Below are positions 42,533 to 53,986 of a stretch of DNA of 64,000 bases, in pieces (position 1 is the first letter of the stretch; every line of letters starts with the position of its first letter). The notes beneath the pieces are model-generated. The model made no database searches and was not told the origin of the DNA. It saw nothing but the letters and a program-made list of their open reading frames with translations. Source of the stretch: Chlamydomonas sphaeroides. Taxonomy: Eukaryota > Chlorophyta > Chlorophyceae > Chlamydomonadales > Chlamydomonadaceae. The position numbers and the translations under genes were made by a program. The DNA is taken from the NCBI GenBank assembly GCA_001662425.1, contig BDDC01000008.1, forward strand, positions 62,001 to 126,000, read 5' to 3'.

Positions 42533-43998
42533 TTAGCCTTCATCGCCGCTATCCACGCCGCACCAGAACGCCTCGTGCTGCGCTCGCCGCGACGCCAAAA
42601 TGAGTGCGCCGCAGCGGCCGCAGACGATGCTGGAGCCGTCCGCCAGAGCGCAGTCCATCAGCCCCTCGCGCCCCGTCTCCTGGCAGGAAGGTAGCGCACA
42701 GCCGAGGATACAGCCAGGGACCGTAACTGTCAAGCGCAATGCGACGCCGGCTGAACGGCACCGGCTGCGCCCAACGCCCACCCAGCCCTCCGCCTTGGCT
42801 AGAGCTCGCTCCCCTCGTCTCCCCATGCTGCCTGTCAACCTTCGCCAGGAAGGTAGCTCTACGGCCCTTGCACATACCCGACCGGCCTAGTCGCTCGAAC
42901 TTACATAAAGAATGGGCGCTGGCTGCAGCGGCTGCTGCCCGAGGTCCGCGGGGCCGCCGGACCAGGCGCTCGTCGCCTCCTCGCCGCCGCCCCAGCCGCT
43001 GCCGCCGCCGCCGCTGCCGCGAGCCGCCGCGGCGCCAACGTTTGCCGCCTGGAAGCCTCCGCCCGCTTGCACGTTGTACGCGTGCGGCTCGCCGCCGCCG
43101 CCGCAGCCCGTGCTGGTGCTCATACTCATGTCGTCGCTGCTGCCAGCAGGCTGCTGCGCGGCCGTCGCCGCCTACAGAACGGCACAAGGGAGGGCCACCG
43201 CACAGCAGTCGGCAAGGGCATGCTCGCTCAGGTGTGCTTCCTTGCCGTCACCGGCGGGCGTGCCGCTGCAGAAGCTGCCTGCTTCAGGACGAGTTCAAGG
43301 GCCCCAGGCCCACCCGCAACCCCAACCCCTGCGCGGTTCATCCCCCAGCGCAGCCAGCCATGACCAAACCTACATGCGTCTGGCTGCCCACCGCCGGCGA
43401 CAGCGACGCCGCTCGCGCAAAGAGCTCCGTCAGCTGGTGCAGCGCAGCCTCACTAGTAGCTCCGCCGGCGGCGCGCTGGCCCGGCGCGGCGTTGGGGCCG
43501 GTGATGTTCGACAGGAACCTACGGTTCGTCATGGGAGGGGAGCAGAGGGCGGCAAGTCTGGGTGCCTCGCAGTTGCTGTGGCGTAACGCACGTGATGCGT
43601 CTAGTGGCTGCCCTGTCGAGGCCTGGCTGGCCCGGTGACGCCTGCGTAGTGGCTCAGGATCCTGCGCCCGACTTGCCCTCACGGCCCTCCCGCCGCGCCC
43701 TACCCGCCAGCCGGGGGCTTAGCTTACTGGTTGAAAGCAGGCGCGACAGCCGCAGGTCCGCCGGTCACTTGGAGCGCGGTTAGTACCAGCTGCAGGGCAG
43801 GGGCAGTCGCAACGCGTGCGTGGACGCTGAGACCCACGGCCCCCGCTGGCCCCTGGCCACCCTCAAACCCCTGGCCACCCGGCTTCGGCCCGCACCCGTA
43901 GATCTTACTCGCAGAGCCTGGGCGGGGTCGCCCGACTCGAGGGCCTCATAGGCCCGCCGGATGCATTCCGATGCGGCGCACTCGGCAGAGTCTTGCAT
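42533..43998 (-). CDS. conserved protein with C-terminal CxxC-H-C zinc finger
   Basis: About 224 aa, five exons in phase: 43998-43909, 43789-43728, 43518-43392, 43153-42905, 42679-42533. Residues 1-90 are helical (ECIRRAYEALESGDPAQALR then LVLTALQVTGG), suggesting a small alpha-helical repeat. A Gly/Ser-rich linker follows. The C-terminus has LADGSSIVCGRCGALILASR followed by RAQHEAFWCGVD, a compact C-x2-C-x12-H-x4-C finger resembling UBZ-like fingers. I recall plant proteins of unknown function with the same layout (DGSS, C-x2-CGG, RRDEH, WC), so I call it conserved in the green lineage, from memory rather than a search. No signal peptide or membrane segment. The ATG at 43998 opens directly into the helical region. 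Ubiquitin or nucleic-acid binding is possible but not shown. Confidence 0.8.
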
Positions 43999-45349
43999 AA
44001 AAGCCCAGAGCGTTGGAGTTCGGATCGTGAGCGTGTAGCGAATGGTAGATCGTGTTTCTTAGCTCGCCAGGTAGAAGCGAGTGTTCCGTCGATGTTGTCT
44101 AGAAGAGTCGGGTCTGTGTCGCTGCTCGGCGCGCGAAGGACAGCCGGAGTCGCTACGTGTAACATGAGGATGCCAGGCTGTTGGGCGCCTACTTGCCTTT
44201 GACCGATACCCGCACGCAGCTGGTCCACCTTCCCTGCCGCCGCCCGGGGCGAGAGCTCCTGCCGACCCTGCTCGCACTAGTTGCAAGACAAGCGGACCCT
44301 TGTCGCTGGCAGTTACAGCGCCCCGGTGTCTCGTGACGCCAGGGCCCCGGCGCCGTCGCAAGCTTCCCCAGCCACCAAACGGTCATCCCCCGCCTGCAGA
44401 TATATCGCCGCCACCCCCTGCCCAATGCATATCGTGACCACCCAGCAAGCCTGCTTCATAAACACAGTGTCATTAGTCACGCCTCGCGGCCACGCGAAAG
44501 TGACGCGGCCGGGGCCCGCAGCGTGCTGCACCAGCAGGCGCAGCTCTCGGCCGAGCGCGAGGTGGCGAGAGAGAGTTTTGAATATAACGAGCCTCGCCAC
44601 CCCAGGAGTGAGCCCCGCGGGGCGCATAAATCGCCGAACCCCGGGTCTACCGCTCCAGGCGGTTTCTTATTCCAGCCGACTGCCTGCACACCCTAACTAA
44701 TCACACACAGCCATCCGCACCAACCAGCCAGGTTCAATCCAAGCGCCGGCTCCGGTTGGCTAACACAGGCCACGCAGGATCACGACGCCTCCCTCAGCCG
44801 GTACGAGCGCACCCTAGGCGCGCCGCGGCCCAGGCCGAGCGGCTGTCAGGCCACGAGCCTGGCAGCGCAGGCGATCTCTGTACACCAGATGAGCCGCCCA
44901 TCACGCGCCATCACATGCCACACATGCAAAATACCCAGGGACTTCGCTGGCCCCTGGCGCCGCGTGCGCGGGCACTGCCGCCAGTACTCACACGCGGCCA
45001 CGCGCGCGCGCGCCTACATTGGCAGCGGACAGCACGGCCGCCTGCACCGCGCCGCGGCGGCCCCCGGGACTGCTGTGAAAACCGTCCAAGCTCGCCCTCA
45101 GCCAGTGCGGCCGGGCTGCCCGTACCGTACACATCAATCGGGGCACGGTGCCTGCCCGGGGTCACGGCCCCCGGCAGGGTGCGCGCCCAGGTGCCTTATC
45201 CTGCCGGGCGCCTGCCGGGCGGTCCTCACCACCGAGACAGCTGGCAGCCAGTGCTGGGTGCGCGCACTGCCAGCGGAACAGGCCGCGTGCTGCCACGCGC
45301 CGCGGCGGCACTGAGGGCTGCTGCTGGCGCGGTGGCCCGGGCGCGGGCC
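43999..45349. other. intergenic
   Basis: Promoter of the 224-aa gene and 3' UTR of the phosphatase gene. A plus-strand open stretch near 44520-44610 looks faintly coding but lacks context and was not called. Confidence 0.45.
44313..44317 (-). terminator. possible poly(A) signal TGTAA (minus strand)
   Basis: Nearest minus-strand TGTAA beyond the phosphatase stop at 45350. The distance of about 1 kb makes it doubtful. Confidence 0.25.
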
Positions 45350-48300
45350 TCACAAGGAAGGCAGCGGGTCTCCGCTGTTGCTGCCGTTGGAGCCGCCGGC
45401 GGCGCGCTGGAAGGCCTGCGGGGGCAGCGGCATCCCGACCGCGGTGGCAGGTCGTATCACCAAGACGATGCCCCCAGCCGCGGCCCGCAGCCCTCCCTGC
45501 CGCAAGCCCTGCTCGCAAGCCCACTAACCAGCACTGTGTTAGCCGTCCCTGCCGAGAAGCGCGGCTCGCTACCGCGCCCCCGAGGCACGCCCGCTCCGCG
45601 AAAGCATCAATCCCCCGTTTACCCCAGGCGGCACCAGCCGCAGTCCCAGAAGATGCAGCCCCAGACGCCTTGCCACCCCTCTCTGCCCAGCGACCTCTGC
45701 CCAATGCCCCCACCCCCCGCAGCCCACCTGCAGCACCAGCGTGAGCGGCTCCTCACGCCACACGTGGCGCCATGCGGTCCAGCGGTCCAGGTCGCAGCCC
45801 AGCTCACCGAAGCGCTCCAGCTGCGTGATCGAAGCGAGAGGCAGGGTTGGGCTTCTAGTTAACATGGGAGCCTGTTGGCACAGGGAATCTGAATCCAGAA
45901 CAAGTATCGATACGCGGGCAGGGTCCGGGCCGCAGCCCCGATCTCCGAACCCCTGACGACCCAGCTAGATGACCATGTAACGACAAGGGCGGAGGCGGAG
46001 ATCGCCGTTACGCGCCGACGCCCTCCGTCGCAGCCGTGGGAGGCTTGCTGCATCGAGAAGCAGGGAGCATGCACCCAAACCCCAGCGCCCTGCCCAAACC
46101 GCGGCACCGCCCGCTTCCTTCACCCTGGGTGCAGCACCACCGTTCCCAGCGCGCAGCATCGAACCCCCTTGCACATGGCCCTGCTGTGCCTTGCCCCACC
46201 GCCTCGCACCTGCTTGCGGAAGCCCGGGTTGGGCGCCACCCATGGCCGCACGCGGTGTACGCGCTTGAAGGCCTCGTCCGCCGTCAGGTTGTGGCGCCAC
46301 ATGAGCCAGCCTATGCACACGGTGGCGGAGCGGGACACGCCCGCCACGCAGTGCACCAGCACGCCGCCTGCGCGGTGGTCGGTAGAAAAAGACAGGGCTT
46401 GGGTTCATGCCCAGATTTGCACGGCGCACGGAGGACCAGCTGCGGTCACAGTGCAGCAACCGGCGGGATGCCGGCAGACGGCCGTGGGCGCGCTGCACGA
46501 GGGCCCGCCCTTGCGCCCGGCCGCGCACCGCCGCAGGCCCAGCATGTCGCGCTGGGGCCCGCCTGGCTGCTCACCGCCCTGGGCGTGCGCCTCGGAGATG
46601 AAGTCGAAGCAGGGCCGGAAGTGCGCCACCAGGTCCTCGCTGGGGCTGTCCTGCACGTGCACTGTGCGGTAGGTGAGGCCCTCGCCGGGGTGGGAGGGGA
46701 CCATGCCGTCCGCCACCTGAGGCATGCAGGAGGACGGGGCGAGAATGGCGGCAGGGGGTGGAGGGGGCGTGAGGCGGCCGCGCCGTCAGGGATGGGCGCA
46801 GAATGTGCGGGTGTGCAGCAGTCGGGAGGAGCTTGCGATGGGCACATGGCGGGTGGGTAGGTGAGGCCTGGAAGGTCCGTTGGGCGCAGGGTCGGATCGG
46901 AGACCGATTCAGTGCCCTGGGCTCGCCGATAGCCACCAGGCGCGCTCACGAGCTGCCGGTGTGTTCAGATCGGCACCCGCTGGACGGCACGCTACCGGTC
47001 CCATCGAACACGCCAACTGCCGGGCCCGAAATGCGATTTCCCAACGGAAGCTGGCTGCCGCACGGACCCACGCGTGTACCCGCACCTGCAGGACGTGGGT
47101 TATCCCTGCTGCTTTCAGCCCCTCGAAGTTATGCTCCGCGGCCATGGAGCCGATGAAGAGCTTCTCGTCCACCTGCGAGGGGCGGGGCGGGGGCCCGGGG
47201 ACTTGAGGGCATGGCCGCAATACCTGACGCGCAACAGCAGACTGCAGCAGCAGCCGAAAGGCGTCTGTGGAAGAAGGTGCAGGCACGCGGCAGCTTGATT
47301 GGACCAGGGAGTAGCGAACTAGTAAGCCGACACCGAGGTGGAGGGCAGGGCCTGGTCCAGGGCCTAGGCCTAGGCGCAGGCCAGGGCCTGGGCGATGGAC
47401 GCCGGCGGCGTCTCCGTCAGCGGCCTGGCTGCGGGCCGCCGGAAGCCGGCAGGGAGGCCGTTGAGGGGCACCGGCGTCGTCGGCGCACGCCTCGACGTCG
47501 GAGACGTGAGTCCTCTGCCGCTGCACACCCAGCACATCGGAGCGTACTTCGGCGGCGCCGAGCTGGCTGAGGCGCAGCTTACGCAAACGGCGGCTCACAA
47601 GGCGGCGGTCCACAAGCATGTGCATGATGCGGTGCGCCTGGCGGCGGAGCTGGGCGTCGACAGATGGGACAGGCCGGGCTGGCGGCGGCATGGATATCTC
47701 AGCGGGCTTTCCGAGGAGGCCTCGGCGAGGAGCCCGGCCGCCAGCTGCGGCGGGGGCCCACGCTGCGGGCCAGCGCACTGCAGTGCCAGTCGTGCCGCAA
47801 CGCAGTCGTTAACCAGCAAGACCGGCTTGGCGCGGCTGCGCCGCAGCCCGCCTTGCTGGCCATGCCGAGTATGCTGTGCTGCGAGGGGGAGGGCTGCGCG
47901 TGGTGCGAGCCCATCAGGGGCTTCGCCAAGCTCCGCTAGCACGCGTCGCGGTAGCTGGTCTAGACCGGTGCGGACCTGCCGCAAGGCACGCAGCAGCTTT
48001 GGCACGGGAAAGGCAGGGGCCTGGGCCTGGGCCGGGGCCAGGGCCTGTACGGAGCTCGCCGAGGCTGTCATTGCCTTCCAGATCGATAAGAGGTCTCTCA
48101 TATGCCGGCTGCATCGCGTCGGCAGCACGGCGCACCTGTCTTCATAGCCATGCACACAATGGCAGGACCTGCTCAAGAATGACTTGCCTGCACCGGACGA
48201 TCATCTAGAGATTCCCAAACATCATCCTGCGATAGGGTCCGAGACACGAGCATGCGTCTGCTTCGCAGGCAATGCGCACATCTTCAATGCTGCACGCGCC

Positions 48301-48486
48301 CAGAGTAACATGGCCAGCATAGCTTATCAACGTCAATCTCGCACGAATCATGAATCGGGCTTCTGGGCTGCGTCCGCAGACGGCAGATGTGCATACCCCT
48401 TCAGTTCTGCGCACCTCATCCTCGTCCGCCCAGCTGTCACTATCATCTTCCCTTGCGGCCGGGGCGGCTTCCTCCTTCTTGTCCAT
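45350..48486 (-). CDS. dual-specificity protein phosphatase
   Basis: Dephosphorylates phospho-Tyr and phospho-Ser/Thr, probably in signalling. Secure exons: 47172-47086, 46716-46575, 46367-46210, 45820-45728, 45415-45350 (stop TGA). They encode VDEKLFIGSMAAEHNF, then GITHVLQVADGM, the general-acid region VHVQDSPSEDL (Asp in the expected place), the P-loop VHCVAGVSRSATV (HCx5R intact) and RPWVAPNPGFRKQLERF, the typical end of the domain. The C-terminus is short (GSNGSNSGDPLPSL). The 5' end is unresolved. An acidic first exon MDKKEEAAPAAREDDSDSWA... at 48486-48415 ends in a good phase-0 donor. It could join an exon at 48135-48051 (acceptor GAAGACAG) and at least one more before 47172. That part is tentative, and the gene might instead start near 47.7 kb. 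Probable MAPK-phosphatase-like role, inferred. Confidence 0.75.
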
Positions 48487-49973
48487 CCTAGCCTCGCCAC
48501 GAACTTCACTGGAGCTGACCCATATAAGCAATCGGCGGCTTGCCGCTGCAATGTATCAATCAGCGTTAGTATGCGTGTGTTATGACGGGTAAGCTGTCTC
48601 GGAGCCAAGGTGGCAGCCATAGAGGCGTAGTCTGGCATGGGGCAGTGTGCGAAACCATCGTCTGCTTACCACCCACACTTTGCACTGTCATCACCTCCAC
48701 TGCGTACCGCACTACAGACAGTGCCGCTATTACCGCGCAAGGTTATACGGTCAAATACAATGCGAAGTTCGTGACGCCAAATTGCGGAGCCGCACGCTTC
48801 AACCGCATAGGTGCTGATGAACGTCAGCTCACGACTGTTGTGAGGACGGCATCGGTTACGCGGCGGCGCAATTTGCACTGCACTGTGTCGTTCTCGGCGC
48901 ACTGCGTGATCAGCCGCTTCCTCGACTCACGACTGGAAGCTGCTCGGGGCGTGTGTCGCCTTGCACGGCGCGCCGGGATATTCACACCCAACCCCAGACT
49001 GGGGCACCATCGGCCTCAGCTGCCCACCTTGTCGCGAGCGCCGGACCGGCCGCTAAGCGGCCGCGGCGTGCAGCTAGCTGTCCCGGCTGTGGTACCTAGC
49101 AGCAACCTCGCTGGCTGTCGCCGGTACCAGCACGCGGCGCCCGTAGGCCGGGGCGCAGCGACGGCGGCGGCAGCAGCGGCGGCGGCAGCTCTGCGGCGGT
49201 GCTGCATCGCCCGCGTGGGCGCCGCCAGGCCGCGAGCCGCAGCGCACAGCGCACCTCGTGGCGCTGCTGTGCGGGTCATGGCGGCAGCTGAGTGTGGGGC
49301 GACGGCCGCTGCGGCGGCCGGGGCGCAGTCGGAGGCTGGCCAGGAGCAGGCCGCGGCTGGTCGGGGCAGCATGACGGCGCGGCGGCCCATGGTGGGTGGT
49401 GGGTCCGGCACACACCGCGGGCTTGGCGCGGGGTTGCAGTCCTGGAGGCGTTGCGGGACGCCCCGAGGCCCGCCACAAGGCGCAGGTCGCCGGTTGCCGG
49501 CCGCGCCGGCCTTGCCCGCCGTGCGCCATGCTGACGAGCCTCCACGCGCGCGCACGTCGCCAGGCCGCCGTGCCTGCGCCTTGTGACCCGCCCTGCCCGC
49601 CCCGTCAATCTCGGCTGAGCCCCGCCGCCACGGCTGCCCGCCTACCCTGGCACACGGGGGCCATGCCCACAGTCACAACCGCGCGGTGCACGCGGCGCGG
49701 CCTTGCCGGCCCCAACCCGCCGCCGCTACCCTCTCACAGCGCCCCGCTTGTTCCGCGGAGCCTCTTTTTGGCTTCACCCCAAGGCGCCGCCTGCCTAGCC
49801 GACCGGCCGCTCCCTCCCCGCCTCAGCGCCCACTGCTCCTGCGCCCCCGCCGCCGCCAGGTCACCAAGCCCACTCCTCACCTCGCTGCCCACGGCTCGCT
49901 GCGCCATCCCATCGCCCTCACCAACTGCTCCTCCCCCTCGACTCAGCGCCCGCGGCGTCCCTCCCTGCGTCCC
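48487..49973. other. divergent promoter region
   Basis: Lies between the tentative phosphatase start (-) and the tRNA isopentenyltransferase start (+). A long plus-strand open frame from 48582 has low-complexity Ala/Arg sequence and no motif, and is not called. The isopentenyltransferase frame stays open upstream without an ATG. Confidence 0.45.
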
Positions 49974-52900
49974 ATGCCGCAGGTGGTCATCGTCACCGGC
50001 CCCACGGCCGTGGGCAAGACCGCCATCAGCCTGCAGCTGGCGCAGCGACTGAGGGGCCGGCAGCCGGAGGGCAGCGGGGCCGGAGGCGGCCAGCAGGGCC
50101 TGGCCGGCGCTGACACGGACGTGGGCGGCGAAGCGGCGGCGGGCGGCGGCTGGAAGCCGGGCTGCGGCGAGGTCATCAGCGCCGACAGCGTGCAGGTAGG
50201 GCGGCAGGAGGCCACCACTGAGCGGCAGAGCGCTGCAGCTGTTCACAGTCATTGAGCGTGTGGTCAAGTGTCATGAAGAACAGAAGCCGTGTGTGTTTCA
50301 TGGGGCTGCAGCTGCATGCTGTGAGAGATCGGTCGCCTGTCGTGGCTTTGTTGCAAGTCTCATTTCACTTCGCGTTCCGGTACGCGACGTGCCTTCCTGG
50401 TGCTGAGGAGGCAACCCGGCAACCCCCGCGCGCAGGTGTACCGCGGCCTCGACGTGGGCTCCGACAAGGTGCGCCGTACACACGCCCGAACGATGCCGTA
50501 CACGCACGGCATGCGCGGCGCGTCCTGCCCAACGCACGGCCCTCCCAGCGCCTTGGGGGCTGCTCTGCCGCACCGGAGACCTCCCCGGCCTGCCTCGCGC
50601 CGCCCTGACGCGGGTCCTGACGCTGCGCCGCGGGTGTTGACGCTGCGCCGCGGGTGTTGACGCTGCGCCGCGGGTGTTGACGCTGCGCCGCGGGCCCTGA
50701 CGCGCAGCTGCCGGTGGCGGAGCGCCTGGGCGTGCCTCACCACATGATCGACGTGCGCGACCCGCTGGAAGACTTCAGCGCGGGCGAGTTCTTCGAGTGC
50801 GCGCGGCCCGTGGCGGAGGGCATTGTGCGGGTGGGTGGGTGGGTGGGCGCGGTGCGGCGGGGGCAGTGTGGGGCTGGTGGGCTGCCAGCGGTGATTGCGG
50901 GCCGTTGTGGGCGGGCAGCTGGGTGCCGGCATCGGGCAGCGGGCAGCGGGTGCGCGTCAGCCAGCTTGCAGCGCCGGCTTCTTCCTGGCCCCTCGTCACT
51001 CGCATGGCCTTGGCGCGTCGGCCGTCGTGCGTCGTCCCGTCGCACCTGCCCGCTGTTTCCGGCCCGGCCGATTTGCCTCGGCACGCCGCCCCTGTCCTCT
51101 GCCCCGCAGCGCGGCGGCGTGCCCCTGGTGGTGGGCGGCACGGGCCTGTACCTGCGCTGGTTCGTGGTGGGCAAGGGCGGCGCGCCGCGTGCCACGCCCG
51201 AGGCGCTGTCCAAGGTCGAGTCCGCCATGCGGGCGGCCTGGGCCAAGGCCGCCGCCGCCAAGGAGCCGGAAGGCGCTGGCGGCGAGGCGGCGGCAGCGGA
51301 GGCGGAGGCCGGCGCAGGGGCCAAGGCGCCGGAGGTGGCGGCGGCGGGGCCGCGCGGCGGCGGCGCCGCAGCGGCGGCGGCCGAGGTGAACGGGCTGAGC
51401 GAGGACGAGAAGTGGGCGGCGGCGGCGGCGCTGCTGCGGGAGTGGGGTGACGAGGTGGCGTACGCTAGGTGAGCGCGTGTGGGAAGAGCTGCTGCCCTTC
51501 GGGGGGATCTTGCCGTCCTCGGAAACTATGTGGCGCCCCCCCCTCCGTGCCTGGGCGCTGCATTACCTGCAAGTCTGCTGGGCGGCCCTGCGGCGTGTGC
51601 GCCCATCTGCTGCTCAAGTAGGGCAACTATGTGGCGCCCCCCCCTGTGCCGCTTGCCGCCAGGATCCGGGCCGAGCGCAACAACTACTATCGGCTGGAGC
51701 GGGCGCTCGCCATCCTGGCCATGGCGCCGCGGGGGGCCACGCTGGCAGACTTTGAGCCGCGCGCCGACCCGGACCAGCCTCTGGACTACGACTTCAGGTG
51801 CGGCGTGGGACGCACAGTGATGATCCTGGCGTGACCCAGCCGACCCGGACCAGCCGCTGGGCTGCACGTGCCGGTGGGCCAATCAAGTATGTGCGCAATA
51901 GGGTGTGGTCGCCGGTGTGGTTGCTTGCTACGGTACGGACGGCCGGGCCCTGGTGGCGAGCGGCACATCGGCACATCGGCCTGCGAGGCTGCAGCAGCAA
52001 CCCACACCATGCCACACCTAGCTCTGTCCAGCGGCCCATCCACCCCGCTGCCCCGGTCCCCCCCAGGTGCTTCTTCTTGCACCGGCCCCGGCTGCAGCTG
52101 TACGACCGCATCGCGGCCCGCGTGGAGGACATGGTGGTGGGCGGGGGGCTGCTGGAGGAGGCGGCGCTGCTGCTGCGCCTGGGGCTGGCGCCCGGGGCCA
52201 ACATGGCGGCCAAGGCCATCGGTGAGGGGCGGTAGATAGTAGTGCGTGGGGGGCGGGATGGTTGACGGCGGTGGGCAGTGTCCGTAGCCCTCCGACCCCA
52301 GCCTCCCCTGGGTCGTGGGCGTCCGTGACTTGTGCTTCCACCGGTGCTTGCGCTGCCGCGCCCCTTGCCCTGGCGCCCTGCGCCTCCCTACATCCATCTC
52401 GGCCGCCCGCCCGTCCAACCCGCGACGCCCCAGGCTACCGGCAAGCCATGGAGTGGCTGCTGGCGGCGCGGGGCGCTGGCCGGCCCGTGGGTCTGCCCGA
52501 GCTGGCGGCGCTGCACGCTTCTATCTGCCAGGCCACCCACAAGCTTGTGCGGTCGCAGATGACGTACTTCCGGTGAGCGGCCATCGGGGACAGTCCGGGC
52601 TGACGCGGAGCAGCAGGTGGCAGGCGGCAGCGGCAAGCCCACCGAGCACCGAAACGGATTGGATATGGCTCGTGGCCGATCTCGACCACGAATCTTTCTT
52701 GACGTCTAGTAAGCTTGTCGCTAAACCCACCGTCGCACCCGCAGCGACGACCCCATGTACAAGTGGGTGGATGTGGAGGGGCGGCAGGCGGACGAGGTGG
52801 TGGCGGAGATTCTGGCGGAGCTGGCCAAGCCCGAGCACACGGGTGCGCCGGGGGGCTTGTGGGCACGGTAGGGGTAGGGGCACCGCATCGGGTACCTGGG

Positions 52901-53479
52901 CCAGTGGCCGCTCGCTTGCGGTTGCAGCGTGGTTGGGGACGTGGCGAGGACCGCCGACCTACTCCAAGGAGCTCGCTGCTTCCGCTGGCTCCGTTGGCTG
53001 GCCCTTTCGAGACCTGACGCTGCACTGCGCTGCGTGCAGGTGGCTGCGGCGACAGCGGGCGGCTGAGCAAGGAGGAGACCAAGGCCATAATGAGGCACCG
53101 CCCGCAGCTCAAGCTGCTGACGGAGGTGGCGGCAGCTGGCGCCAAGGCACGCGCCGCGGCGGCGGCGGCTGGCGGCGGCGCGGCGCCCGGCGGCGGCCGG
53201 CCGGGCAAGCCCAAGAGCAAGACCGCACTGGCGGCGGAGGCGGCGGCCGAGGCGGCGGAGGCGGCAGAGGCCCAGCTGGCGCCGTTGCTGAGTCGGATCA
53301 ATGAGGTGCTGCTGCCGGGGCTGCCAGAGGTGGTTGGTGGCGGAGCGGCGGCGGCGGTGGGCGAGGCAGAGGACGGGGCGGAGGGGTCAGAGCCGGAGGC
53401 CAAGCGGGCTAGGGCGGACAGGGGCGCCGCGGTGTCGGGCGCAGGAAACGAGCCCGCGGCGGCAGGAGCGTCTGTGTGA
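49974..53479 (+). CDS. tRNA dimethylallyltransferase (tRNA isopentenyltransferase, MiaA/Mod5 family)
   Basis: Transfers a dimethylallyl group to the N6 of A37 in UNN-decoding tRNAs; in plants such enzymes also feed cis-zeatin cytokinins. About 567 aa. Exons: 49974-50195, 50436-50468, 50708-50830, 51110-51468, 51663-51797, 52067-52221, 52434-52572, 52745-52842, 53040-53479, all in phase. Motifs: P-loop VTGPTAVGKT (residues 6-15), SADSVQVYRGLDVGSDK, VPHHMIDVRDP, PLVVGGTGLYLRWF, then RNNYYRLERALAI and the tRNA-binding AAKAIGYRQAMEWLL. An Ala/Glu-rich insertion of roughly 60 residues interrupts the domain at the end of exon 4. The C-terminal 120 residues are Ala-rich with basic clusters (KPKSKTA, EAKRARADR) that could be nuclear signals. 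The C2H2 finger of animal and yeast enzymes was not seen. The start is the only ATG before the P-loop; the frame is open upstream, so a transit peptide on an earlier exon cannot be excluded. Confidence 0.93.
50621..50700 (+). repeat. 20-bp tandem repeat, four copies
   Basis: Three identical copies of CGCTGCGCCGCGGGTGTTGA and a fourth differing at three bases, ending 7 bases before the exon at 50708. A partial unit precedes it. Intronic, in the isopentenyltransferase gene. Confidence 0.97.
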
Positions 53480-53483
53480 GAGC

Positions 53484-53851
53484 GGCGTTTAAGCGGAAGC
53501 TCTGCAAGTTGATGGCGGGCGCCTTTCCCAGCCACATTGAAGTCTCATTTGCTTGCCTTGCAACGCTGCTTTGCCGCATCCTTCACGCGACCTGGCTCGG
53601 CGCTCTTTTGTGCCGGAGTATCTGCGCCCCCGTGCCAGGTGCACTGGTGCAGGCAGGAGGGCCCCACGCCACGGGGCCGCGTCGAAGCGGGGCTTTGCAC
53701 GTTGGATGGCGGGTGCCTGTCCCGGCCACATGCAGCTCTCACTTGCTTGGCTTGAAACGCTTCGCTGGTCTAATGCAGCATCCTTCATGTGACCTGGCTC
53801 GGCGCTCATTTGTGCTGAAATGCCTGTGTCTCCGCCCCAGGCGCACGAGTC
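53484..53851 (+). repeat. tandem duplication of about 200 bp in the 3' UTR
   Basis: Unit 1 (53484-53650) and unit 2 (53682-53851) share GACCTGGCTCGGCGCTC, GATGGCGGG, CAGCATCCTTCA or CGCATCCTTCA, and CCAGG-GCAC-type blocks at a spacing of 198-202 bases. Similarity is moderate, so the event is old. It begins 5 bases after the isopentenyltransferase stop. Confidence 0.8.
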
Positions 53852-53981
53852 TCCCAGCGCCGTTACGGGCAGGACACGTGGAGGAGGGAGATCCGTCTTG
53901 GTCCTCATGCCCCAGCTGTGGTTGCACACATGAGTGGTCTGGCAGGAGGCAGCAGAGTGCGCGGCAAGCGAAATCTTGCAG

Positions 53982-53986
53982 TGTAA
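53982..53986 (+). terminator. putative poly(A) signal TGTAA
   Basis: TGTAA about 500 bases after the isopentenyltransferase stop, just past the duplicated 3' UTR block. Confidence 0.55.

Noticed and set aside
44520..44640. Plus-strand stretch with coding-like sequence (LHQQAQLSAEREVARES)
   Set aside because: A GCAG acceptor precedes it, but no start, partner exon or stop context was found; it lies in a region expected to be UTR or promoter of minus-strand genes.
48582..49586. Plus-strand open frame of 334 codons
   Set aside because: No motif, shifts into Ala/Arg low complexity, no homologue recalled. Long frames without stops are expected in such GC-rich DNA.
49686..49973. Upstream extension of the isopentenyltransferase frame as a transit peptide
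   Set aside because: It would need a GTG start; there is no ATG in frame. Kept only as a possibility if an upstream exon exists.
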